Made by a program: the position numbers and the translations under genes. DNA of 64,000 bases from Streptomyces sp. NRRL S-646. Lineage in GTDB: Bacteria; Actinomycetota; Actinomycetes; Streptomycetales; Streptomycetaceae. The DNA lies in contig NZ_JODC01000011.1 of assembly GCF_000720765.1 (NCBI RefSeq), positions 62,001 to 126,000 on the forward strand, written 5' to 3'. Of the stretch, positions 25,550 to 34,796 are shown piece by piece (within the stretch, counting starts at the first letter, position 1; each line of letters begins with the position of its first letter). The notes beneath the pieces were generated by a model. That model was given only the letters and a program-made list of their open reading frames with translations, did not search any database and had not been told where the DNA came from.

Positions 25550-26382
25550 CCGCCACCTCCTCCCCCACGCCCGTGCTGCAGGCCCGCGGTCTGGTCAAGC
25601 GCTACGGCCATGTCACCGCCATCGACGGCGCCGACTTCGACCTGCTGCCCGGCGAGGTCCTCGCCGTCATCGGCGACAACGGCGCCGGGAAGACCAGCCT
25701 CATCAAGGCCCTCACCGGCGCGCTGGTCCCCGACGCGGGCGAGATACGGCTCAACGGCAAGCCCATCACCTTCTCCGGTCCGCAGAGCGCCCGCGCCCAC
25801 GGCATCGAGACCGTCTACCAGGACCTCGCCGTGGCCGCCTCCATGGACATCGCCTCGAACATGTTCCTGGGGCGCGAGCTGCGCCGTCCCGGTGTCCTCG
25901 GCAGTGTCTTCCGCATGCTCGACAAGAAGCGCATGCGCGAGGAGGCCTCCGCGCACATGGCCGACCTGAAGATCGGCCTGCGCTCGCTGACGCAGTCGGT
26001 CGAGACCCTCTCCGGCGGACAGCGCCAGGCCGTCGCGGTCGCCCGGTCCGTCGCCTGGGCCGGCAGCGTCGTCGTCATGGACGAACCGACCGCCGCCCTC
26101 GGCGTCAAGGAGTCCGGCCAGGTCCTCGACCTGATCCGGCGCGTCCGCGACAAGGGCCTGCCGGTGGTCCTGATCAGCCACAACATGCCGCACGTCTTCG
26201 AGATCGCCGACCGCATCCACGTCCACCGGCTGGGCAAGCGGGCTGCCGTGATCAAGCCGTCCGACTACTCCATGGCGGAGGTCGTCGCCATCATGACCGG
26301 CGCGCTCACCGTCGATTCGGCCGGAGGTACCGTCGTAGCGGACTCCGAGGCTGCGAAGGCGGCCGGAGTCCAGGCCAACTGA
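25546..26382 (+). CDS. frcA: FrcA-like sugar ABC transporter ATPase, single domain
   Basis: Cytoplasmic ATPase of 278 residues energising the FrcC-like permease. Walker A GDNGAGKTS is near residues 46-54, signature LSGGQRQAVAVARSV near residue 158, Walker B VVVMDEPTAAL and the switch His in VLISHNMPHV. It has one nucleotide-binding domain, like fructose FrcA and unlike RbsA/XylG with two. The C-terminal 40 residues are a poorly conserved tail. It starts at the ATG overlapping the permease stop. Confidence 0.94.
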   Translation: MTATSSPTPVLQARGLVKRYGHVTAIDGADFDLLPGEVLAVIGDNGAGKTSLIKALTGALVPDAGEIRLNGKPITFSGPQSARAHGIETVYQDLAVAASMDIASNMFLGRELRRPGVLGSVFRMLDKKRMREEASAHMADLKIGLRSLTQSVETLSGGQRQAVAVARSVAWAGSVVVMDEPTAALGVKESGQVLDLIRRVRDKGLPVVLISHNMPHVFEIADRIHVHRLGKRAAVIKPSDYSMAEVVAIMTGALTVDSAGGTVVADSEAAKAAGVQAN

Positions 26383-26457
26383 CACCACGACCCAGCTCCC
26401 GCATGTTCCGGCCGAGGCCGCGGCCGGAACCCGGGAGCTGACAGGAGACGTTCCTCC

Positions 26458-27489
26458 ATGGCTGCGAGCCGCCGCCCCACCCTGGCCGACGTCGCCCGGG
26501 AAGTAGGTGTCAGTGCCAAGACGGTTTCCCGGGTCCTCAACGAGGACGGCCCCGTGTCGCCCCGGACCAGGGAGCAGGTCCTCGCCGCCGTCGCCGAACT
26601 CGGCTTCCAGCCGAACCTGATGGCCCGCAACATCCGCGTCGGGGGCCCGGACACCACCATCGGTCTGGTCATCCCCGACCTCGCCAACCCCTTCTTCGGG
26701 GCCGTGGCCCGCGCCATCGAGGACACGGTCGGCGAGCGCGGGCTGACGCTGCTCATGGGCTCCTCCGCGGACGACCCCGGCCGTGAACGCGCCCTGACCG
26801 ACAAGTTCCTGGCCCGGCGCGTCAGCATCCTGATGATCGTGCCGTCCGTGGGCGCCGACCACTCCCACCTCAAGAGCCACCGCGCGGCCGGGCTGCCCGT
26901 GGTCTTCCTCGACCGTCCGGGAGTCGGCCTGTCCACGGACAGCATCGTCAGCTCCAACCGTGCGGGCACCCATGACGGTGTCGCCCATCTGATCGCCCAC
27001 GGCCACCGCCGTATCGGCTTCATCGGCGACCTGCCCGTGAAGCTGTACACCCGCCGCGAGCGTCTGGCCGGATACCGTACGGCCCTGCAGGAGGCCGATC
27101 TCGCCTACGACCGCTCGCTGGTCACCAACGCCCACGACCAGCCGGCGGCCGCGACGGCGACCGCCCAGCTGCTCGCCCTGTCCGATCCGCCCACGGCCCT
27201 GTTCGCCGGCAACAACATGGTCGCGCTCGGCATGGTCGCCGAACTCGCCCGCAGGGGGCGGAAGGACATCGCCGTCGTCGCCTTCGACGACGTCCCGCTC
27301 GCCGAGGCGCTCGAACCGGCCCTGACCGTCGTCGCCCAGGACCCCGAGGAGATCGGCCGGGCGGCCGCGGCGACCGCGCTGGCGCGGCTCGACGGGGACC
27401 GGTCGCGGGCCCGGACGATCACCGTGCCCACGCGGCTGATCGTTCGGGGGTCGGGGGAACGCCCCGCGCAGGCGCTGCAGGAGGCCTGA
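26458..27489 (+). CDS. LacI-family regulator of the frc module
   Basis: LacI/GalR repressor, 343 residues. The helix-turn-helix is PTLADVAREVGVSAKTVSRV and the hinge LNEDGPVSPRTREQVLAAV. The effector domain ends IAVVAFDDVPLAEALEPALT. AGGAG lies eight to twelve bases before the ATG. It follows the ATPase gene by 75 bases on the same strand and is probably the last gene of the operon, controlling the tandem TGTCAACGTTGACA operators 3.3 kb upstream. Fructose or fructose-1-phosphate would be the expected effector by context only. Confidence 0.93.
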   Translation: MAASRRPTLADVAREVGVSAKTVSRVLNEDGPVSPRTREQVLAAVAELGFQPNLMARNIRVGGPDTTIGLVIPDLANPFFGAVARAIEDTVGERGLTLLMGSSADDPGRERALTDKFLARRVSILMIVPSVGADHSHLKSHRAAGLPVVFLDRPGVGLSTDSIVSSNRAGTHDGVAHLIAHGHRRIGFIGDLPVKLYTRRERLAGYRTALQEADLAYDRSLVTNAHDQPAAATATAQLLALSDPPTALFAGNNMVALGMVAELARRGRKDIAVVAFDDVPLAEALEPALTVVAQDPEEIGRAAAATALARLDGDRSRARTITVPTRLIVRGSGERPAQALQEA

Positions 27490-27529
27490 GCAGGTGTCAC
27501 AGGTCCGCATCCCACACCTCAAGATGCCG

Positions 27530-28669
27530 CTATAGCGGCACCTCCAGATGCCGGCGTACCGGCACCCGCAGCAGTGTCTCCGTCCGTACACCCCCGCCCA
27601 TTCGGGCCAGCAGCCAGCCCCAAGTGCCCACCAGCACCGGCCGGATGCGCTCGGCCGCGCAGTGGGTCGCGTTCCGGACGATCCAGACGGTCGTGTCGGG
27701 GCGGGAGGCCAGAGCGGTGGTGTCACCGCGCGGGATGTACTGGTCGTGCTCGCCGTTGACTGCAAGCAGAGGGGCACCGCCGGTCGCATCCAACAGTCCC
27801 TGACGGCGCAGCGAGAAGCCGGACAGGAGAGCTTCGGCGGTTGCCGCGTCGGGGGGCCCGTCCAGGTGGAGGGCGTTTCCGATGATGCCCGCCATGCCGT
27901 GCGGGAGGGACGGTACGTCGATGTCCTGGCCGGCGGCTCCGGTGGGACCGCCCAGGCCGACGGCGGCGTCGACGACACCCCGGGCGGCCAGTTTGACCGC
28001 CCAGTGACCGCCGAAACTCACGCCGAAGCAGGCCACCGGGACACCCGGGAACCGTTCGCGCAGCACCTCGACGAGCCCGGCCAGCAGCGCATCGCCGTCC
28101 GGCGCGAGCGGGAGCGGTGACTCGCCGGTCCCCGGCATATCGATGACGACGACCGTCAGGCCGGTGGCCAGTGCTGTGGCCACCGCCATCCGATGCAGTT
28201 CCACCTTCCAGGTGTCGACTCCACCCGACAGCACCAGCACACCGCGCACCCTGCGACCACGGGTGACTCGGGCGATACGGGTGACCAGGTGCACGGGGAG
28301 GGCCAGTGCCCGAGCACCCTGCGCCGACGGGACGGCCAGAACCTCGCGCACGGTGCGCACCGGAAAGCGCCCGACCGCGCGTGCGAAGCACTCCCGCTGG
28401 CGTTCGTACGCCGCCAGCCGGTCGTCCGTGGCCAGTGCCGGGAAGCGTGCCGCGCCCCACAGCTGGGCGGCGCGCAGCCACCGCCCGTCCCGTTCCGCCT
28501 CGCGGGCGAGCCCGCTCCACACCGGCACCCAACTCCCCTGGCCGGTACCCCACATGTCGGTGATCCGACCGCGGGCGCGGGCCACGGCACTCCCCGGGAT
28601 ACCCCAGGCCGTGAACTGGCGGGCGCGTTCCTCGAACAGCGCCGCGGGGTCGACGTCGAAGGTGAACAT
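27530..28669 (-). CDS. Alpha/beta hydrolase (FrsA/DUF1100-like)
   Basis: Cytoplasmic alpha/beta hydrolase of about 379 residues. The nucleophile elbow is CFGVSFGGH (Ser in GVSFGG), the strand with the oxyanion region is GVLVLSGGVDTWK, the acid loop LLAVNGEHDQYIP, and the catalytic His lies in NATHCA. The helical N-terminal part resembles FrsA-like esterases. ATG 28669 (MFTFDVD) gives a family-like start but its GAGGG is very close; an upstream in-frame start at 28747 would overlap the divergent TetR gene. The adjacent TetR probably controls it. Substrate unknown. Confidence 0.82.
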   Translation of the reverse strand: MFTFDVDPAALFEERARQFTAWGIPGSAVARARGRITDMWGTGQGSWVPVWSGLAREAERDGRWLRAAQLWGAARFPALATDDRLAAYERQRECFARAVGRFPVRTVREVLAVPSAQGARALALPVHLVTRIARVTRGRRVRGVLVLSGGVDTWKVELHRMAVATALATGLTVVVIDMPGTGESPLPLAPDGDALLAGLVEVLRERFPGVPVACFGVSFGGHWAVKLAARGVVDAAVGLGGPTGAAGQDIDVPSLPHGMAGIIGNALHLDGPPDAATAEALLSGFSLRRQGLLDATGGAPLLAVNGEHDQYIPRGDTTALASRPDTTVWIVRNATHCAAERIRPVLVGTWGWLLARMGGGVRTETLLRVPVRRHLEVPL

Positions 28670-28693
28670 GCCCTCAAGGGTCCGAGCAATACT

Positions 28694-28708
28694 GAGCGTT
28701 GACAACTC
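28694..28708. promoter_or_regulatory. Candidate TetR operator
   Basis: Imperfect inverted repeat GAGCGTTGACAACTC in the 61-base gap between the hydrolase and TetR starts. Its location over both promoters fits divergent control, but the symmetry is modest. Confidence 0.35.
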
Positions 28709-28730
28709 GCATACCCACCTCGGAACGGTC

Positions 28731-29339
28731 GTGTCCACACCCCGCAAAAGACCACGTCAGCAGCGGTCCAAGGAGACGTACGACGCCATTCTGGAGGCGG
28801 CTGCTCAGCTTTTCGAGCGTGACGGCCGGGCGAAGGCGACGACGAACCGCATCGCCGAACGGGCCGGTGTGTCGATCGGCTCGCTGTATCAGTACTTCCC
28901 CGACAAGGACGCACTGCTGTACGCCCTCGGCGAGCGGCACATGCTCCGGCTCGTGGCAGGGCTGTCGGCAACCCTGTCCGGACTGCGCACGAGCAACCCG
29001 CCCCTGCCGCAGACCGTCACAGCCCTCGTGCACGCCGTCGCCGACGTGCACACCACCGAACCCGGGCTGCACCGTCTGCTGTACGACCAGGCACCGCGCC
29101 CGAAGGAGACGGCAGCCCGGCTGCGCGAGGTCCAGAAATGGATCGCCGCCGAGGTCGAACACCACCTCCACCGCTTGGCCGTCGGCGGCCCGGACCGGCG
29201 ACTCACCGCACTGCTGCTGGTCCAGAGCATCGAGGCACAGGTGCACGGCGCGCTGCTGGACCCGCCCGAGGGGTGCACCACAGCCCAAGTGGTCTCCGCC
29301 ATCGAGCAGTTGTGCCTTGGCGCGCTGGGCCGGCCATAA
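28731..29339 (+). CDS. TetR-family transcriptional regulator
   Basis: TetR/AcrR-type repressor, 202 residues. The basic start RKRPRQQRSKETYDAILEAA leads into the helix-turn-helix TNRIAERAGVSIGSLYQYFP and then DKDALL. The ligand-binding domain has no recognisable specificity. I chose GTG 28731, because the longer frame runs through the opposite gene. It is divergent from the alpha/beta hydrolase gene with a candidate operator between them. Confidence 0.9.
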   Translation: MSTPRKRPRQQRSKETYDAILEAAAQLFERDGRAKATTNRIAERAGVSIGSLYQYFPDKDALLYALGERHMLRLVAGLSATLSGLRTSNPPLPQTVTALVHAVADVHTTEPGLHRLLYDQAPRPKETAARLREVQKWIAAEVEHHLHRLAVGGPDRRLTALLLVQSIEAQVHGALLDPPEGCTTAQVVSAIEQLCLGALGRP

Positions 29340-29398
29340 AGGCATTAGGAGCATTGAAGGCACTAGGGCCTGTCCTGTCGATCTCGGCCGGCCAGCGG

Positions 29399-30082
29399 TC
29401 ACACTCCGATGAATCTCACCGTTTCTGTCATCTCCGCCCGCCCGGTGCGCAGTTGCGGCGCGCCCTCCTTCTCGAACCCCACTGAGACGCCGCAGAACAG
29501 CACGAGTCCGTCATCGGCTCCGACTGCCCGGCTGACAGTCTCCCGGTACACGGTCCACATCACCTGGGGGCAGCTGTGCAGCCCCTCGGCCCTCAACAAC
29601 AACATGACCGTCTGCAGGTACATCCCGGCGTCAGCCCACTGCCCCGGCCCCATCGTCCGGTCGAGGTAGCAGAACAGAACGGCCGGCGCCCCGAACGCCT
29701 CCGAGTTTAAGGTGGCGATCTTCCTGGGCCGGTCTGGGGCGTCGCGCTCGATCCCCAGCGATTCGTACCGCTGGGCGGCGGCAGCAGCAAAACGGTCCAG
29801 ATACGGTGAGGCCAGCCCGTCCGGGTACATCGGGTACTCACGCTCGTCGCCGGGGTCCCCCGCCAGTGCCCTGGCTGTCGCGGTCCGCTTGAGTTCCGCC
29901 AAGGGCTCACCGGTCACGACGTACAGATGCCACGGCTGGAGGTTCCCGCTGGACGGAGCCCTCGTCGCTGCGGTCAGCACTCGTTCGAGTACCTCCTTGG
30001 GCACGGGCTCATCGCTAAACGCCCGCACGGCCCGGCGACTGTCCACGGCCTCATACACATCCACGTCTTCGCGTCCTCTCAT
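29399..30082 (-). CDS. Nitroreductase-family flavoprotein
   Basis: FMN-dependent oxidoreductase of 227 residues. Typical motifs are DSRRAVRAFSDEPVP (FMN phosphate binding), AATRAPSSGNLQPWHLYVV and the dimer-interface helix DAGMYLQTVMLLLRAEGLHS. The C-terminal RFIGV is normal. ATG 30082 has GGAGGGG 12 bases upstream; an in-frame GTG at 30067 with a closer GAGAGGA is an alternative. Substrate could be nitroaromatics, quinones or enones. It lies next to an IS5-type transposase and is convergent with the TetR gene. Confidence 0.9.
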   Translation of the reverse strand: MRGREDVDVYEAVDSRRAVRAFSDEPVPKEVLERVLTAATRAPSSGNLQPWHLYVVTGEPLAELKRTATARALAGDPGDEREYPMYPDGLASPYLDRFAAAAAQRYESLGIERDAPDRPRKIATLNSEAFGAPAVLFCYLDRTMGPGQWADAGMYLQTVMLLLRAEGLHSCPQVMWTVYRETVSRAVGADDGLVLFCGVSVGFEKEGAPQLRTGRAEMTETVRFIGV

Positions 30083-30178
30083 TCAACCGGGCCCCTCCAC
30101 CGTATTCAGCCGTCAGTACCGAGCATCGCCGGGGTGTTGGAAGACGCCCCGACGACCAGTCCAGTCGTTGATAGGACC

Positions 30179-31107
30179 GTGGGAGACAGAGGTGACTTGA
30201 CGGATGCTCAGTGGGATCGGCTGGAGCCGCTTCTACCGGTCAGCAATGGGCGCTGTGGCAGGTGGCGGGACCACCGCCAGGTCGTGAACGGGGTGCTGTA
30301 CCGGATCCGCACGGGCGTGCACTGGCGCGATCTGCCGGAGCGGTACGGACCGTGGAAGACGGTGCACGAGCGGCATCGCCGCTGGTCGGCGGACGGAATG
30401 TGGGAGATGCTCCTGCGGCGGATCCAGGCCGAGGCGGACGCGGCTGGCGAGATCGACTGGGACGCCTCAATCGACTCGACGTCCGTGCGCGCACACCACC
30501 AGGCCGCCGGCGCCCGGCACGCTCCGCCGCCCGCCATCAAAGGGGGCTCCGCCCAGGCGGTCAGAGCCGCTCGGGTTTGGGCGGAACTGATCGACCGGCT
30601 GGCGGAGGTGGTGAGGGAGGTGAGGCGCTCGGCCGATCGCGCGGCGGGTTCACTACCAAGATCCACCTGAGCGCGGACGGCCGCTGCAGGGTGCTCTCGC
30701 TGGTCATCACGCCCGGGCAGTGCGCCGACTGCACCCAGTTCGAGGCAGTCATGGACCGGATCTGCGTACCGCGGCTGGCCTGTGGCAGGCCACGTACGAA
30801 GCCGGACAGCGTCAGTGCGGACAAGGGCTACAGCAACCGCCGGACTCGCCGCTATCTGCGCAAACGCGGAATCCGGCACGTCATCCCGGAGAAGGCCGAC
30901 CAGGCAGCCAACCGGGTGCGACGCGGCAGCTCCGGGGGCCGACCGCCCGGTTTCGACAAGGACCGCTACAAGAAGCGCAACACCGTCGAACGGGCGATCA
31001 ACAAACTGAAGATCTTCCGCGCGGTTGCAACCAGGTTCGACAAGCGCGGCTACGTCTACCTCGGAACCGTTACCGCAGCCGCACTCGTCATCTGGCTCCG
31101 CTCATGA
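30179..31107 (+). mobile_element. IS5-family transposase in two frames (IS427-like)
   Basis: The first frame (from GTG 30179 or TTG 30197) encodes the IS5 N-terminal domain, LTDAQWDRLEPLLP and DLPERYGPWKTVHERHRRW, with the first catalytic Asp in DWDASIDSTSVRAHH. It stops at 30670. The next frame, reached by a -1 shift near 30600-30640, continues GRSRGGFTTKIHLSADGRC, ADKGYSNR and the catalytic Glu in RNTVERAINKLK, ending at 31107. Some IS427-group elements make transposase by programmed frameshifting, but no obvious slippery run is visible, so decay is also possible. Clear terminal inverted repeats were not found. Confidence 0.82.
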
Positions 31108-31131
31108 TCGCCAGGACACTGCCTAACGGCA

Positions 31132-34100
31132 TTACCCGCCGTGCCCGTCGCAGCAGCCGTCCCTGCGCATCAGGCGCCCCATCCCCAGCCAGTCCTCCTC
31201 CGCCGCCGTCGCAGCCCCGGCCGTCGGCTCGAACGCGGCGACCAACTCCTCAGTCGTGTACGGCACTCCGCCCCTGAGCACCGAGACCGTACGGACGAGG
31301 GTGGCGAAGTCCGTGAACGGGTCGCCGTCGATCACCGTCAGGTCGGCGAGCCTGCCCTCCTCGACCGTGCCGAGGTCGCCGTCCACGCCGAAGAGGCGGG
31401 CGGGCAGGACGGTGGCGGTGCGCAGGGCCTGAGCAGGGGTGAGGCCGCCCCGGTGCAGGGCGCGCAGGCCGAGGTGGAGGGAGAGGCCGACCGGGACGAG
31501 CGGCTGGTCCGTGCCGAGGGCGACCAGGCCGCCGGCGGCCAGGATGCGACGGTAGATGTCGGTCTCGGTGCGGAGGGTGGCGAGTTGGGCCGGGGTGGGC
31601 GGGACGCCCGCCGACTGGCGGACGGCGGCCGTGTCCCACGGGGGCATCACCACCGTGACCCGCGGGTCGTCGGCGAGGGCGGGGTCCGCGCCGAGGAGGG
31701 GTGCGGAGGTGAAGGGGGTGGCGATCATGGAGAAGTGCACCGCGGGCGCGGTGTAGATCTCCGTCACGTCCTCGTAGGCGCGGCCCCTCGCCGTGATGGC
31801 GTGCCCGAACTCGGCGCGCTGAGTGGCCTGCAGATGGGTCGTCAGGTCCTGGCCGAGTTGTACACCGGGGGACAACAGGTGGCCGCCCGTTCGCACCCCG
31901 AGGCGTTCGTGGGCGAAACGCGCCGCCTCCTCCATGACCCAACCAGGCGCCCGTACATACGTCTTGACGAAATCCCAGTCCAGTTCGGCACCCCGCTCCA
32001 GTGACCGGCGCAGACCCTCCCGGGTCCGGTGGGCACGCCCCATGCTGTACGCGACGCGGGCCCCGTCGAGGAGTTCGCCGGTGGTCAGCAGCCGCGGCCC
32101 GGCGAGCTGTCCGGTGGCCACGGCCTCGCGGATGCGGGCCTGCTCGTAGGCGAAACCGCCGAGGGAGACGGCCGTGGTGATGCCGTAGGTGAGCTGGCCG
32201 GCGGTCTGGCGGCCGCCGTAGGTGGTCTGCCAGGGGTGGGTGTGGGTGTCCCAGAGGCCGGGGATCACGGTGTGCGCGGAGGCGTCGATGCGGCGGAGGG
32301 AAGCACGGCGGCCGGACCGGTGCGGCTCGACTGCCGTAATGCGCCCACCGCTTACGACGATGTCGGCGTCCTCGCGGGTCGTCTCACCCGTGCCGTCCCA
32401 GAGGCGCCCGGCGTGCACCACGACGTCGGCGGGTGTGGGCCTGGGGGCGTCGAGGGGGACGCGGACGGTACGGGCGGGCCCGCCGTCGACGCCGACGAGC
32501 CGCATTCGGCTGCCGGAGAGGTAGAGCAGGGTGGTGGAGTCGGCGGACCAGGACGGGTGGTCGGCGGGTTCGGTGGTGAGGGTGCGCAGGTCGCCGGTCG
32601 GGGTGCCGTCGGGGCCGACGGGCAGCAGGCACAGCGCCGACTCGACGATCACCGCCATCCAGCGGCCGTCGGGCGACCAGACGGGCCCGGAGTCGTACCG
32701 GTCGGAGATCGAGGTGTGGGGCGCCACCGCATGCAGGCGGTCGGCGCCCGTCGCCGTGTCGACGATCCGGACGAGGTTGTAGCCCTCCCGGAAGCGGGAG
32801 TTGAGCCGGTTGCGGTCGCAGAGGGCGAGGTGGCGGCCGTCGGGCGACCAGCTGGGACGGCCGGGCAGACCGCCGGCGCCGAGAGGGGTGGCGAGGACGC
32901 GTTCCTCGCCGGAGGCCAGGTCGCGGACGAGGAGCCGGCCGGTCAGGTCGAGACAGGCGAGCCGCTGCCCGTCCGGGGAGAGCGCGGGGTGGACCCGGCC
33001 GCCGGTCGCGAGCGCGGTCTCCTCGCCGGTGGCGAGATCGTGACGGTACACACCGAGGAGTCCGTCGCGGTCGTCGGCGTAGACGAGCGACCGGCCGTCG
33101 GGGGCCCAGGCGGGCGCGAGCAGATACCGGGTGCGGGACGCGGTGTGCAGCCGCCGGGGCGGACGTCCACCCGAACTACCGGCCAGCCAGAGCGAGTTGA
33201 GAGCAGCAAAGGCGATCTGACGCCCGTCGGGCGAGAGCGCGGGCAGATGAATGGCCCGGACGGGACGGGCCCGGCCCGGCTCCCCGAGGTCGTACTTCTT
33301 GGTCGCGTACCGCGGCCGCTGCACGGGGAGCACTCCCTCGAAGGGGAGGGTCTGCGGCTGCTCCGGGCTCTCCGGTCGTACGAGGGTGAAGGCGCCGTCG
33401 AGGGTCAGGAGCAGTTGCCCTGCCGGTGTCCAGCGCGGGGGCACCGGAGCGATGTCGCCGGTGACCGGGACGGGGTGACCGTCGACGACCAGGGTGCAGG
33501 AGGCGTTCGGGGCGGCCGTGGTGCGCAGATACGCCAGGCGGCCGTCGGCGGCGACGGCGGGGGTCATGACCTGCGCGGCCTCGGTCTCGGTGTGGTTTAC
33601 GACGACCGGGCCGGTGCCGTCGGCGGGGACGGCGGCGATCGTACGGGCTTCCACGGTCAGCCCCTGGGCGGTGGTGACCGTCTTCGCGCGGACGAAGAGG
33701 ATGCGGCTGCCGTCCGGTGACCAGATGGGGTCGAAGTCCTCCCACGGACCGTCCTGGAGGGGGCCGTCCTGGCCGGTCAGGCCGGTGACGCGGGTGATAC
33801 GACCGGTGCGCAGCTCAAGAACGTGGATGCGGTACGGGCTTCCGGCGACGGGGTCGCCCCCACGCTCTGAGGCGAACGCGAGCCGGGTGCCGTCGGGCGA
33901 CCAGGCCGGGCCGCGGTCGTCCCAGGGGCCGTCGGTGCGCTGCCGAAGGTCGGAGCCGTCGGAGCGCATGGTCCAGAGGTGGAAACCGCCGCCCCGGTAG
34001 GCGCAGAAGGCGACGAGGGTGCCGTCCGGGGAGTACGTGGGGCGGTTGGGTTCGAGGTCGGCCGGGGTGAGGGGTCGGGCCTTGCCGCCGGTGCGGGGCA

Positions 34101-34332
34101 GGGACCACAGGGTGCCCTGCACCTCGGCGATCAGGCGGTCCCCGGCGAGGGTGGCGGAGCCGTTGGTGGCCCCGGTGAAGGCCAGGGAGGGGATACCGGT
34201 GCGGGGCCGTGCGACCGCCGCCGGGGCCACGCCCACGAGGGGCACGGCGCTTGCGGCGGCGAGGAGTTGACGACGGGTCGGACGAAAGGAGGAAGGAGAG
34301 GAGGAGGTCGCGGAGGTCCGGTCACAGTCCAT
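31132..34332 (-). CDS. Tat-exported TolB-like propeller fused to an amidohydrolase
   Basis: Protein of 1066 residues. A twin-arginine signal (RPTRRQLLAAASAVPLVG) directs export by Tat. Residues about 45-640 form WD40/PD40 propeller repeats with recurring YSPDG and WSPDGTRLAF motifs. From about 650 an amidohydrolase-superfamily domain begins: VVVHAGRLWDGTG, metal-ligand VIPGLWDTHTHPW, FVKTYVRAPGW with the possible metal-bridging Lys, and VALGTDQPL with the conserved Asp. The C-terminus closes the beta-sandwich (LADLTVIDGDPF). Related proteins are prolidase or imidazolonepropionase-like metal-dependent hydrolases. Substrate unknown. Confidence 0.9.
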   Translation of the reverse strand: MDCDRTSATSSSPSSFRPTRRQLLAAASAVPLVGVAPAAVARPRTGIPSLAFTGATNGSATLAGDRLIAEVQGTLWSLPRTGGKARPLTPADLEPNRPTYSPDGTLVAFCAYRGGGFHLWTMRSDGSDLRQRTDGPWDDRGPAWSPDGTRLAFASERGGDPVAGSPYRIHVLELRTGRITRVTGLTGQDGPLQDGPWEDFDPIWSPDGSRILFVRAKTVTTAQGLTVEARTIAAVPADGTGPVVVNHTETEAAQVMTPAVAADGRLAYLRTTAAPNASCTLVVDGHPVPVTGDIAPVPPRWTPAGQLLLTLDGAFTLVRPESPEQPQTLPFEGVLPVQRPRYATKKYDLGEPGRARPVRAIHLPALSPDGRQIAFAALNSLWLAGSSGGRPPRRLHTASRTRYLLAPAWAPDGRSLVYADDRDGLLGVYRHDLATGEETALATGGRVHPALSPDGQRLACLDLTGRLLVRDLASGEERVLATPLGAGGLPGRPSWSPDGRHLALCDRNRLNSRFREGYNLVRIVDTATGADRLHAVAPHTSISDRYDSGPVWSPDGRWMAVIVESALCLLPVGPDGTPTGDLRTLTTEPADHPSWSADSTTLLYLSGSRMRLVGVDGGPARTVRVPLDAPRPTPADVVVHAGRLWDGTGETTREDADIVVSGGRITAVEPHRSGRRASLRRIDASAHTVIPGLWDTHTHPWQTTYGGRQTAGQLTYGITTAVSLGGFAYEQARIREAVATGQLAGPRLLTTGELLDGARVAYSMGRAHRTREGLRRSLERGAELDWDFVKTYVRAPGWVMEEAARFAHERLGVRTGGHLLSPGVQLGQDLTTHLQATQRAEFGHAITARGRAYEDVTEIYTAPAVHFSMIATPFTSAPLLGADPALADDPRVTVVMPPWDTAAVRQSAGVPPTPAQLATLRTETDIYRRILAAGGLVALGTDQPLVPVGLSLHLGLRALHRGGLTPAQALRTATVLPARLFGVDGDLGTVEEGRLADLTVIDGDPFTDFATLVRTVSVLRGGVPYTTEELVAAFEPTAGAATAAEEDWLGMGRLMRRDGCCDGHGG

Positions 34333-34527
34333 GGCAGCAACACTGCTGCACCGGCAGCCTCGGGCTCAACGCTGTCCCCGGCCATCACTCTGTCGTGTAG
34401 CCGGCGCGTGGCCATGGTCGCGTATCAGCGCGGTGCGGGTTCTCGGCGGGCCTGCGGTGTGCGTCGTGGCGGGCTCAGCCGGACGTGGTGGCCGTGGAAA
34501 TTCCGGTCCGGGGCGGCACGGGATTTG

Positions 34528-34563
34528 ACGGTATCGCCGCTTCATGAGAAGCGGCGATACCGT
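34528..34563. terminator. Perfect 15-base hairpin terminator
   Basis: Stem ACGGTATCGCCGCTT / AAGCGGCGATACCGT with the loop CATGAG, followed by GTTATT. It lies 42 bases beyond the stop of the small membrane-protein gene (minus strand) and probably ends that short operon. Confidence 0.75.
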
Positions 34564-34604
34564 GTTATTGCCGCTGCGGCCAAGACCTTTTTGGAACGGT
34601 CCCT

Positions 34605-34778
34605 CTAGTTTTCACCGTCCTGCGCGGCACGCTTATTCAATTTGTCTATGAGTAGTGCGTACGCGCCGGCGAGGAAGAATGTGGCCACGTACTGGGGCCA
34701 GTCGGTATCGGCGAGCAGTTTGTTTACGCCGATGAGTACGGCAATCCAGATGAGTGTGACAAGGATCTTGGCCGTCAT
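34605..34778 (-). CDS. 57-residue membrane protein, possible immunity partner
   Basis: Encodes 57 residues with two membrane segments (LVTLIWIAVLIGVNKLL and YVATFFLAGAYALLID) and a charged tail NKRAAQDGEN. ATG 34778 has GGGAG eight bases upstream. It lies 18 bases downstream of the secreted-peptide gene on the same strand and shares its unusually low GC for this chromosome, with several A/T-ending codons. Small two-helix proteins next to secreted peptides are often immunity proteins; that is inference. Confidence 0.7.
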   Translation of the reverse strand: MTAKILVTLIWIAVLIGVNKLLADTDWPQYVATFFLAGAYALLIDKLNKRAAQDGEN

Positions 34779-34796
34779 TGGTGTGCTCCCGATGGG

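Noticed and set aside
29365..29385. Left inverted repeat of the IS5-type element, making the nitroreductase a passenger gene
   Set aside because: Similarity to the sequence after the transposase stop (about 31106-31126, complement) is only partial and includes mismatches. Not enough to define element ends.
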